Part shown: piece by piece, positions 10,441-17,797 of the stretch
Numbering within the stretch: the first letter of the stretch is position 1
Layout of the letters: every line of letters starts with the position of its first letter
From: Burkholderia sp. WSM2232
GTDB lineage: Bacteria; Pseudomonadota; Gammaproteobacteria; Burkholderiales; Burkholderiaceae
DNA: 64,000 bases
NCBI RefSeq assembly: GCF_000472545.1
Contig: NZ_AWZV01000014.1
Location: 123,070-187,069, forward strand
Direction: 5' to 3'
The notes under the pieces: generated by a model
What the model saw: the letters and a program-made list of their open reading frames with translations, nothing else
Databases searched by the model: none
Told to the model about the DNA's origin: nothing
Made by a program: the position numbers and the translations under genes

Positions 10441-12039
10441 ATGTTTCATCAACTGCTCACCCCTGTCGGCAATTCCCTGCCTGAGTCGTTTCTCGTCGCG
10501 GCATTGCCGATCATCGTCGTGCTGGTGCTGCTCGGCTGGGCGCGCCGGCCCGCGTGGCAGGCGTCGCTCGCGGGGCTCGTCGTCGGCCTCGCCGTCGCCA
10601 TTGCCGGATGGAAGTTTCCGGTAGGGCTCGCGCTCGATTCTGTCGCGGCCGGCGCCGTGTTCGCGTGCTGGCCGGTCATGTGGATCGTGTTCACTGCGAT
10701 CCTGCTCTACAACATCGCGCAGCGTTCGGGCCGCTTCGCCGCGTTTCGCACGTGGATGATCGACAACCTGCCGAACGACCGGCGCGTGGTACTGGTCGTG
10801 ATCGGTTTCTCGTTCGGCGCGCTGCTCGAAGGTATTTCGGGCTTCGGCACGCCGGTCGCAATCACCAGTTCGCTGCTGATCCTGCTGGGTTTTCCGACGC
10901 TCGAGGCGCTCTCGTTCACGCTCATCTTCAACACCGCGCCGGTTGCGTTCGGCGCGCTCGGCGTGCCCATTACAGTGCTCGGTGCGGTCACGCATTTGCC
11001 GGCCGATTCGCTCGCCAAAATGGTGGGCCGCCAGTTGCCGTTTTTCGCGCTCCTTCTGCCCTTCTATGTGATCGCCGTCTACGCGGGCTTTCGCAACATG
11101 CTGCGCATCTGGCCGGTGTTGCTGGTGTCGGGCGCGAGTTTCGCGCTCACGCAGTTCGTCGCGTCGAACTACGTCAATTACAGTCTGACCGACGTGTTGT
11201 CGTCGATGGTTTCGCTGATCGTCACCATCGCGTTTCTGCGCGTATGGAAGCCGGCCGCCGACCCGGCGTTCGCGGTGAACATCGACCGGGTCAGCGACGA
11301 GCGCGGCAGAATCGGCGGCGGCCAGGGCTGGTATCCCTGGATCATTGTGTCGGTCGTCGTGATCGTCTGGACAGTGGCCAAGGTCTTTCTGATCGGCGAC
11401 GTGAAAATTCCCTGGCCGGGGCTCGACAAGGCCGTGTTCATCACGTTGTACAACACGCCGTATGGCGCGATCTGGGACTTCCAGCCGCTCGCCACGGGCA
11501 CCGCCATTCTGGTCGCGGCCGTCATCACCAGCCTCGTGGTCAGGCTCCGCGCGCGCGAATTCGGCGCCGCCATCGTCGATACGTGGGTGCAGACGCGCAT
11601 TGCCATTCTGACGGTCGCGACCATCGTCGGACTGGCGTATCTGATGAATTACTCGGGCCTCACCTATACGCTCGGGCTCGGCGTTGCATCGGTCGGACCT
11701 TTCTTCCCGCTGGTGTCCGCGTTTCTCGGCTGGGTCGCGGTGTTTCTGTCAGGCAGCGACACATCGGGCAACGCGCTGTTCGGCAATCTGCAAGTAGTCG
11801 CGGCCCATCAGTTGAATCTCAACCCGGTGCTGATGGCAGCGACCAATTCGTCGGGCGGCGTGATGGGCAAGATGATCTCGCCGCAAAACATCTCCACGGG
11901 CGTGGCGACGACCGACCTCAAAGGCAAGGAAGGCGTGGTTTTCGCGAGAACCTTCAAGCACTCCATTCTGTTGACGGTGCTGCTCGGCATTCTCGTCTGG
12001 CTCCAGCAGAACGTGTTGCAAGGAATGATTCCACATTGA
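10441..12039 (+). CDS. lldP: L-lactate permease (LctP family)
   Basis: 532 residues, normal for LctP, with about twelve to fourteen membrane segments. Family hallmarks seen: WPVMWIVFTAILLYNIAQRSG, FSFGALLEGISGFGTPVAI, NTAPVAFGALGVPI, and near the C-terminus LSGSDTSGNALFGNLQ and NSSGGVMGKMISPQNI. It imports L-lactate (often also glycolate) with protons. ATG 10441 follows AACGAAGGAGACGTG. No lactate dehydrogenase gene adjoins it, so it is a free-standing uptake gene here. Confidence 0.95.
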   Translation: MFHQLLTPVGNSLPESFLVAALPIIVVLVLLGWARRPAWQASLAGLVVGLAVAIAGWKFPVGLALDSVAAGAVFACWPVMWIVFTAILLYNIAQRSGRFAAFRTWMIDNLPNDRRVVLVVIGFSFGALLEGISGFGTPVAITSSLLILLGFPTLEALSFTLIFNTAPVAFGALGVPITVLGAVTHLPADSLAKMVGRQLPFFALLLPFYVIAVYAGFRNMLRIWPVLLVSGASFALTQFVASNYVNYSLTDVLSSMVSLIVTIAFLRVWKPAADPAFAVNIDRVSDERGRIGGGQGWYPWIIVSVVVIVWTVAKVFLIGDVKIPWPGLDKAVFITLYNTPYGAIWDFQPLATGTAILVAAVITSLVVRLRAREFGAAIVDTWVQTRIAILTVATIVGLAYLMNYSGLTYTLGLGVASVGPFFPLVSAFLGWVAVFLSGSDTSGNALFGNLQVVAAHQLNLNPVLMAATNSSGGVMGKMISPQNISTGVATTDLKGKEGVVFARTFKHSILLTVLLGILVWLQQNVLQGMIPH

Positions 12040-12130
12040 AGCCCCGGCGGCGGTGACGCGCGCGGCGGACTCGCGAGTCTGCCACGCCAGCCGTCGCGCT
12101 TCGCGGCTGCTCCGTCAGGAGTCGCAATTT

Positions 12131-12150
12131 TTCTCACATCAGCGTGAGAA
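12131..12150. promoter_or_regulatory. Palindrome upstream of the second EamA gene
   Basis: TTCTCAC-ATCAGC-GTGAGAA, a perfect 7-bp inverted repeat, lies 159 bp before the EamA ATG and 92 bp after the lldP stop. No T-run follows it on the plus strand. It may be an operator or a weak terminator. Confidence 0.3.
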
Positions 12151-12308
12151 TTACTCGCTTTGCGCGTCCGACAGGGACGCTTACGATCACGTGTGTCAGA
12201 CGTCCTCTCCCGGTACTTGCCGTTTCATTCGAACGTGAAACGTTTTGGGCTTTCGCGCTGTTACGATGCGCGTGGCGTCTCGACTCAACCGCGCGCGACG
12301 CCACCACA

Positions 12309-13235
12309 ATGACCGCCAAAAACCTCTTTCAATTGTTGATTCTCGCTGCCCTATGGGGCGCGTCGTTTCTGTTTATCCGCGTGGGCGTGACCGACTTCGG
12401 CGTGGCTCCGCTGATGGCGCTGCGCGTCGGCATCGGCGCGCTATTTCTCATCGTCGTGCTCCTCGCGCGGCGTCCGTTGCAACAATCCGCGACGATTCTG
12501 CGCACACGAGCGTTTCCGCTGCTCGTAGTCGGCATTCTCAATTCGGCCGCGCCGTTCTGCCTGTTCGCTTATGCGGAAATAACGCTCTCCGCGGGCGTCA
12601 CCTCGGTGATCAACGCGACCACGCCGCTGTGGGGCGGCCTGGTCGCGTTCGTCTGGCTGCGTGATCGGCTAAGCGGGCTGCGCACGCTCGGCCTCGCGAT
12701 CGGTTTTCTCGGCGTGCTGATGCTGGTATGGGATCAGATCGCCGCGCCGAGCGGTTCCGGCGCCACGCCGCTCGGCACCGCTCTCGCCGCCGGCGCGGCG
12801 CTCGGTGCGACGCTGTTGTACGGCATCGCGGCAAACTATACGAAACGTTACCTGACCGGCGTCGATGCGCTCACCGTCGCCGCCGGCACCATGACCGGCG
12901 CGACTGTGGTGCTGCTGCCGCTTGCCGTGATCTACTGGCCCGCCGCGCCGGTGTCGCTGCATGCGTGGGGCGCCGTACTCGCGCTCGGCGTCGCATGCAC
13001 GGGCATCGCCTACATGCTGTTCTTTCACCTGATCGCCGTAGCGGGCCCGGCGCGAGCCATCACGGTCACGTTCGTGATCCCGATCTTCGGCATTTTGTGG
13101 GGCGCGCTGTTTCTCGGCGAAGGCGTATCGGCGGGCATGCTCGAAGGCTGCGCAGTTATTCTCGTGGGTACGGCACTGGCGACCGGCGTCGTCAAGCGCT
13201 TGCCGTGGTTCGGCACGCGGCACGCAGATACCTGA
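12309..13235 (+). CDS. EamA/DMT-family transporter
   Basis: 308 residues with ten predicted helices and two EamA repeats: LAALWGASFLFIRVGV at the start, SVINATTPLWGGLVAFVWL at the end of the first half, and VIPIFGILWGALFLGE in the second. The substrate is unknown. ATG 12309 is chosen because it begins directly at the first helix (MTAKNLFQLLILAALWG); the longer frame adds 55 unrelated residues. The ribosome site is weak. It is not closely similar to the EamA gene at 905-1834. Confidence 0.85.
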   Translation: MTAKNLFQLLILAALWGASFLFIRVGVTDFGVAPLMALRVGIGALFLIVVLLARRPLQQSATILRTRAFPLLVVGILNSAAPFCLFAYAEITLSAGVTSVINATTPLWGGLVAFVWLRDRLSGLRTLGLAIGFLGVLMLVWDQIAAPSGSGATPLGTALAAGAALGATLLYGIAANYTKRYLTGVDALTVAAGTMTGATVVLLPLAVIYWPAAPVSLHAWGAVLALGVACTGIAYMLFFHLIAVAGPARAITVTFVIPIFGILWGALFLGEGVSAGMLEGCAVILVGTALATGVVKRLPWFGTRHADT

Positions 13236-13257
13236 CCCGAGCCTGTGGCAGCCAGCG

Positions 13258-13291
13258 CGAAAAATAGCCCGCGCTCCAGCGGAGCGCGGGC
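13258..13291 (-). terminator. Second of two tandem leftward terminators
   Basis: A perfect 11-bp stem (13267-13277 with 13281-13291, 3-nt loop) is followed on the minus strand by TATTTTTCG. On the plus strand it is followed by A residues, so it does not suit the rightward EamA gene. Confidence 0.65.
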
Positions 13292-13324
13292 AAAAAACCG
13301 TCGCCCTACGAGGATAGGCGACGG
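13292..13324 (-). terminator. First of two tandem leftward terminators
   Basis: CCGTCGCC, an 11-nt loop and GGCGACGG, followed on the minus strand by TTTTTTG. A textbook intrinsic terminator, with no leftward protein gene before it. Confidence 0.75.
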
Positions 13325-13455
13325 GGCCACCGGGCCCGCGCGTTGGACGCGTGGCCGTCGTTGGGCAGAGCATCGGCTTAATCACCGACGCTCGACTGGT
13401 TGAGCAACGTGCGCAAAAGGGGCGCTTGCGTCGGGGCTGCGGCAATCCGGCCCCT
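13292..13455 (-). ncRNA. Candidate small RNA ending at tandem terminators
   Basis: The leftward transcript running into the terminators has no credible protein. It can fold into a nested structure: an outer stem CGTTG/CAACG (13405-13409 with 13359-13363) encloses a 9-bp stem, 13385-13393 with 13368-13376. On the minus strand that stem is fully paired using one G-U, while on the plus strand the same position is an A-C mismatch. This asymmetry favours a leftward RNA. The 5' end (~13455) is inferred from a sigma-54-like promoter and is uncertain. Not recognised as 6S RNA, tmRNA or RNase P RNA. Confidence 0.4.
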
Positions 13456-13465
13456 TCAAGCTAAA

Positions 13466-13481
13466 AGCACCTTGTATGCCA
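13466..13481 (-). promoter_or_regulatory. Sigma-54-like (-24/-12) element for the candidate small RNA
   Basis: On the minus strand TGGCATACAAGGTGCT matches TGGCAC-N5-TTGCW with the invariant GG and GC 10 bases apart. Mismatches fall at the C of CAC, the following G and the first T of TTGC. Transcription would start near 13455, giving a ~165-nt RNA. No enhancer-binding site was identified. Confidence 0.3.
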
Positions 13482-13873
13482 GTTATGTAAAAACCGCAGA
13501 ATGTCGCGGCAACCTGTTGATCTGGCAGGGGATTGGACGGCGTGAGGAAGACTAGCGCAGGCGGCCTGCAGGGTCGCAGGAGAGTTACGTCACCCGGCGT
13601 AACGTCAGCGCAGTAACGTGACATCAAGCGGCTGCGGCCTGTGCTTTTCGCGAGACGCGCCGCGGCGCACGCCTTGCGCAGATGGATCGTGCGCAGGTGG
13701 AACGCTCTCGGGAAGGGTGCGGCCTCGAGCGAAGGCGAATCAGCGGCGGCCTGCTAGCGCGTGATTGAGCGCGGCCGGGCGGACGCCGGCAAAGGAAGGC
13801 CGGGCGTCTGCATAGGCACGCCGGGCGCCTGGGCAGGCAAGCCGCCAGGCAGCAAGCCGCAGGCGGCGCGGAG

Positions 13874-14038
13874 TCAACGCATCGGCCACTTCGAGCGCAG
13901 CACGCCCACCTGCCGGCCCCGCTCAAAACGCGGCTCACGCCGCTCGCGCGGTTGACGCGGGTTGAGTGCCGCGCCGCACACGAGCGCGAGAACCAGCAGG
14001 CTCGCCGCCCACATCCAGTAAGGGATCACGTCGAACAT
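13874..14038 (-). CDS. Small single-pass membrane protein
   Basis: 54 residues: a short N-terminus (MFDVIPYW), one hydrophobic helix (MWAASLLVLALVCGAAL) and a strongly basic tail (RQPRERREPRFERGRQ). ATG 14038 has CGGAGATGGCC upstream with good spacing; the ATG at 14044 sits too close to the same GGAG. No domain recognised. It lies downstream of bamC and its terminator, so it needs its own promoter. Confidence 0.5.
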   Translation of the reverse strand: MFDVIPYWMWAASLLVLALVCGAALNPRQPRERREPRFERGRQVGVLRSKWPMR

Positions 14039-14144
14039 GGCCATCTCCGTCGAATGCCGGTTCGTGCCGGCATCCTGGTGACGAGCAAGACTCGTGCGCG
14101 GAATTCGCAAGCGAACGCCCGCTGCCCCGCGGTGCGAAAGCCAT

Positions 14145-14178
14145 AAAAAAACCGCCCGGAACATCATGCTCCGGGCGG
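14145..14178 (-). terminator. Terminator of bamC
   Basis: CCGCCCGGA (14152-14160) and TCCGGGCGG (14170-14178) form a 9-bp stem, followed on the minus strand by a run of seven T. It lies 40 bp past the bamC stop. Confidence 0.9.
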
Positions 14179-14217
14179 GTTCTCATACGGCCTGTCGCCG
14201 GTTTCCCAGCGACGCGC

Positions 14218-15450
14218 TCAGTGCAACTGGTCGGCCATCAGAGTCAGGATCTGCCTCGCCTGCGCGCTTTCGTCGATACCACCCTTGTCGTCGACCACCG
14301 CTACCCGCGTTTGATCCGGCGTGAGCGCACGCACGTTCACGCGGTACTGCTTCGCGACCTTCTCTTTCTTGCCGTGGAACACCTGGCTCCAGAAACCCTG
14401 CTCAGCCGACGACATATCCTTCGGGTCGACATAGCGCACGAAGTAGAGGCCGCGCGTCAGATCGCGGTCGTCGACAGTGAAGTTGCTGCGGTCCAGCGCG
14501 AGGCCCACCCGCAGCCAGGCGCGGTCGTAAGGTTCGCCCAGCGTCAGCTCGTTCGACGTTAGCTGCGCCGAGCCGCCCGCCGACTCGGGATCGCGCACGG
14601 GCTGCTGTGCCGCCAGCACGACGTTCTGCGCAGCCGTGGCCGCAGCCGCCGACTTCGCACCTGCGCTCGCTGCACCGGGTGCCGCCTGCGCACCCGCGGG
14701 CGAGAGCTCGGCGCTCTGCGCGCTGCCCGCCTTCGTGCGCGAATCGGCGAGTGCGAGCGCAGCCATCAGGCGCTTCAGATATTCCTGCTCGAGGCCGGGA
14801 TCGTTCGGCTTGGGCTGCCACGTGCTCGAGTCGTTGTTCGTGCCGGTCAACGCTTCGCGCATGCCCTTCTGGCTGATGAACACATACGTGCCGCCGTTGG
14901 GCGCCGGCTCGAGGCGCGTGCGGTACTTGTTGCGCTCGGACGTGACGTAGCTGTTGCCCATCGCCTTCGACAACGTGCTGCGGATCAGGCCGTCGTTAAT
15001 CTGCGCGTGCGTTTCGTTCCAGTCGGTCTCCATCACGCCCTTGTCGCGCTGGTCGACGACCAGCAGGAAACCCTGCTCCTGCCAGAACCGGCGAATCTGC
15101 GGCCAGGCCTGCGCCGGCGCCTTGTTGTCGATGACGAGCCAGCTTTCCGTGCCGTCGCGCTGAATGTGCATGCCGCTCACCGGCGGCACGACGGACACGG
15201 TGTTCGCCGCAGGCGCCTGCGCCTGCACCTGACGCAGCGTGGACAACGAGGTTTCGCCGCCTTGCGGGGGCAAGGAACGCTGATCGGCCGTCTCGTCGAT
15301 CAGATTCGGCGGGACGGCAAGTGACACCTGCTTCGATTTCGAGTCGCTCTTGTAGTCGACCTTGGTCGGCGACGACGTGCCGCAGCCGGCGACCAGCCCG
15401 CCTGCCATCAGCATTACTGCGAACCGCTTGGTAAGACGAAGATCAGTCAT
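14218..15450 (-). CDS. bamC: Outer membrane protein assembly factor BamC
   Basis: 410 residues: a lipoprotein signal with lipobox VAGC (Cys23), a disordered N-terminal segment (about 25-90), then two helix-grip domains as in BamC/NlpB. The first holds WLVIDNKAPAQAWPQIRRFW and QGFLLVVDQRDKGVMETDW; the second GEPYDRAWLRVGLALDRSNF and RGLYFVRYVDPKD. An Ala/Gly/Gln-rich linker (about 245-285) joins them. It belongs to the BAM complex that inserts beta-barrel proteins into the outer membrane. The common neighbour dapA is absent; the next gene upstream is divergent. Confidence 0.93.
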   Translation of the reverse strand: MTDLRLTKRFAVMLMAGGLVAGCGTSSPTKVDYKSDSKSKQVSLAVPPNLIDETADQRSLPPQGGETSLSTLRQVQAQAPAANTVSVVPPVSGMHIQRDGTESWLVIDNKAPAQAWPQIRRFWQEQGFLLVVDQRDKGVMETDWNETHAQINDGLIRSTLSKAMGNSYVTSERNKYRTRLEPAPNGGTYVFISQKGMREALTGTNNDSSTWQPKPNDPGLEQEYLKRLMAALALADSRTKAGSAQSAELSPAGAQAAPGAASAGAKSAAAATAAQNVVLAAQQPVRDPESAGGSAQLTSNELTLGEPYDRAWLRVGLALDRSNFTVDDRDLTRGLYFVRYVDPKDMSSAEQGFWSQVFHGKKEKVAKQYRVNVRALTPDQTRVAVVDDKGGIDESAQARQILTLMADQLH

Positions 15451-15796
15451 GTTCGGGGAATCCTTCCGCTACGCCACGGCAAGTTTCCGTGGATCAACCC
15501 AACATTTTACCGATCCCGGCGAGCCCTGTGCAAAAACTGGGGTTTGCCCCGCCCGAGGCCCACTCTTGCGCGAGTCACTTTTAACAATCAACAACCATTC
15601 CTAATAGCTTGCCAGAGCGGCGCCAACCTCCTGTCAGGACATTGTTTTCAAAGGCTCTTTTTGAGATTCGACAGCCGCCGTTTTTGGGATGACGCAAACC
15701 CGCGAGATTGGCTCCTGGCGTGGTGAGCCAGCACGAGTGCTATCTTCAAAACGCCCTCGCAGTACGACCTGGGCGTCCTACGCAGGAGACAACGTC
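15451..15796. other. Divergent promoter region between bamC and the DUF2844 gene
   Basis: 346 bp without a gene. An A+T-richer stretch at ~15577-15612 (CTTTTAACAATCAACAACC) is the likeliest promoter zone. No operator, repeat or terminator was recognised. Confidence 0.4.
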
Positions 15797-16255
15797 ATGC
15801 CACAACCCGATCCTTCCCGCCTTCTGGCTGCCTCCGTAATGGCCGTCGCGACGCTATGCAGCAGCGCGAATGCTTGCGCGCAACTCGGCGCTGTGATGGT
15901 GCCCAAACCAGGCGCCAGCGCGCCGCAAAACGTGCTCAACGGCGCGCTGCGCGTGCGCACCTCGACGGATGCGGGCAACACGACCATCAACGAGTATGGG
16001 ACGAGCAACGGCGAGATCGTCGCCTACACATGGCAAGGGCCGACCATGCCGGATCTGGCCGCGCTGCTCGGCAAGTACGCCGGCTCTTACCGGGCGGGCG
16101 CGGCGACTGTGGCGGCGACCGGCAATCTGCACACGTCGCGCGTCGCGCGGCCAGACGTGATCGTCGAATCGGGCGGGCCGATGCGCGGCTACGCGGGCCG
16201 CGCCTGGCTTCCCGCCGCGTTGCCGCCGGGCGTGTCGGCGGACGACCTGCACTGA
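15797..16255 (+). CDS. DUF2844-family exported protein
   Basis: 152 residues from ATG 15797, which follows CGCAGGAGACAACGTC. A signal peptide (about 1-29, ending SANACA) precedes a compact mature domain with TINEYGTSNGEIVAYTWQGPTMPDL and LLGKYAGSYRAGA, the DUF2844 pattern. The function is unknown. It is followed 133 bp later by a DUF3443 gene on the same strand; the two families are regularly paired in Burkholderia-group genomes, so they probably act together in the envelope. Confidence 0.82.
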   Translation: MPQPDPSRLLAASVMAVATLCSSANACAQLGAVMVPKPGASAPQNVLNGALRVRTSTDAGNTTINEYGTSNGEIVAYTWQGPTMPDLAALLGKYAGSYRAGAATVAATGNLHTSRVARPDVIVESGGPMRGYAGRAWLPAALPPGVSADDLH

Positions 16256-16388
16256 GCGTCGTTCGCACCCGGCGACGCTTGTCGCGGACGCCCGCGGCGC
16301 AAGCCGCGCCCGAAGCTCCGACGCCCGCGCCGCGTTCCGCTAGCGCGCATGTCCCGGACAACCACAAAAACTATCGCCCACTGATGCC

Positions 16389-17654
16389 ATGAAACCAAAC
16401 GCCCTCCTTTGCGCCCTCTTCCTTGTCTGTGCCGCGCTCGCCGCTTGCGGCGGCGGAGGCGGCAGCGCACCGGCCGCCGCCACTGGCGCGAGCGCCCCAG
16501 GCGGCGCAGCCAGCGCCCCCGCAGCCTCCGCACCGCTTGCCGCTTCCACGCCCGGCAGCACGAGCGTCGCCCAGTCGAATACGCCAAACGTTCAGCCGAT
16601 CGTCGTGCACGCCGCACCGCATCTCACGCGCAACATGCTGACCACGAGCGTCACGCTGTGTCAGCCAGGCACCGATAATTGCGCGACCATCGACAACATT
16701 CAGGTCGACACCGGCTCGCACGGCCTGCGCATTCTTGCCTCGGCGCTGCCGGCCAGCCTGCCGCTCGCCGCAGTGCCCTCGGGCGGCGGCGTGTCGGGCG
16801 AGTGCGCGGTGTTCGGCGGCGGCTACGCGTGGGGCGCCGTACGCAGCGCCGACGTGCGCATGGCCGGACAACTCGCCGCGGCGATTCCGATCCAGCTGAT
16901 CGCAGATCCTTCCGTGCCGTCGGTGCCCTCGGACTGCGCGGGCTCCGGCCCGTCGATGCTCACGCTCGACACATTGCGCGCCAATGGTATTCTCGGCGTC
17001 GGCGTGTTCGCGGCCGACTGCGGCGGCGCCTGCGCGAATGCTGCCTTGCCCCGCTGGTACTACAGCTGCGACGCGAGCGGAGCTTGCCAGCCGAGCGCGC
17101 AGCCGCTCGCGCAGCAGGTGGTCAATCCCGTCAGCCGCTTCCCGCTCGACAACAACGGCGTGGTGATCGATCTGCCAGCCATCCCTGACGACGGCGCGCT
17201 TACCGTGTCCGGTTCGATGATCTTCGGCATCGGCACACAGGCGAACAACACGCTCGGCGGCGCGGGCGTACTCAAAGGCAGTCCGCAAACCGGCTACGTC
17301 AGCACGACGCAGAACGGGCAGCTCTACACGCAAAGCTATCTGGACACGGGCTCGAACGGTGTCTTCTATCGCGACACGCAACTGCCGCAGTGCGGCTACT
17401 GGTATTGCCCCGCTTCCACGCAAACAGAGAGCGCGACGATCACCGGAGCGAACGGCGCTTTTAACACGGTGACATTCAATGTCGGCAACTCGCGCGAGCT
17501 GTTTGCGTCGGCAAATAATGCTTTCAACAATCTGGCGGGACCTGCCGCGAGCAGTTTCGGCTGGGGTTTGCCGTTCTTTTTCGGCCGGCGCGTGTACACG
17601 GCGATTGCCTCGCGCATGACGTCTGCGGGACCGGGGCCGTACTACGCCTTCTGA
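16389..17654 (+). CDS. DUF3443-family lipoprotein
   Basis: 421 residues. The lipoprotein signal ends LAAC (Cys20) and is followed by CGGGGG and an Ala/Pro/Ser-rich linker to about residue 65. The DUF3443 body has VQPIVVHAAPHLTRNMLTTSV, then DNIQVDTGSHGLRI near residue 105 and a matching YLDTGSNGVFYRD near 320. Two DTGS motifs in corresponding halves resemble the paired active-site loops of pepsin-like aspartic proteases; this is a visual parallel, not an established activity. Paired with the upstream DUF2844 gene. Confidence 0.83.
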   Translation: MKPNALLCALFLVCAALAACGGGGGSAPAAATGASAPGGAASAPAASAPLAASTPGSTSVAQSNTPNVQPIVVHAAPHLTRNMLTTSVTLCQPGTDNCATIDNIQVDTGSHGLRILASALPASLPLAAVPSGGGVSGECAVFGGGYAWGAVRSADVRMAGQLAAAIPIQLIADPSVPSVPSDCAGSGPSMLTLDTLRANGILGVGVFAADCGGACANAALPRWYYSCDASGACQPSAQPLAQQVVNPVSRFPLDNNGVVIDLPAIPDDGALTVSGSMIFGIGTQANNTLGGAGVLKGSPQTGYVSTTQNGQLYTQSYLDTGSNGVFYRDTQLPQCGYWYCPASTQTESATITGANGAFNTVTFNVGNSRELFASANNAFNNLAGPAASSFGWGLPFFFGRRVYTAIASRMTSAGPGPYYAF

Positions 17655-17692
17655 AGGCAAGACCGCATTTGGCGTGCCGAAAATTCACAAAC

Positions 17693-17707
17693 TCACGCAT
17701 TGCGTGA
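17693..17707. promoter_or_regulatory. 15-bp palindrome before the glycosyltransferase gene
   Basis: TCACGCA-T-TGCGTGA is a perfect inverted repeat, 39 bp after the DUF3443 stop and ~90 bp before the glycosyltransferase ATG. No T-run follows, so an operator is more likely than a terminator. Confidence 0.4.
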
Positions 17708-17797
17708 ATTCGATATTGGGTGGCTGCGATAATGGCCGTTCGCGGCTAACGCTTTCAGCACGATAGTTAGTCATGCGTAACTACCAACCGCCACCCA

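Noticed and set aside
13382..13627. An 81-residue leftward frame ending AHVAQPVERR, which looks like a translated tRNA
   Set aside because: As protein it has no family. As tRNA the D-arm-like GCTC/GAGC and anticodon-like stem do not join a proper acceptor stem and T-arm. Treated instead as part of a possible small RNA.
17693..17707. Palindrome considered as the DUF3443 terminator
   Set aside because: Short stem of mixed composition with no T-run afterwards; kept only as a possible operator.
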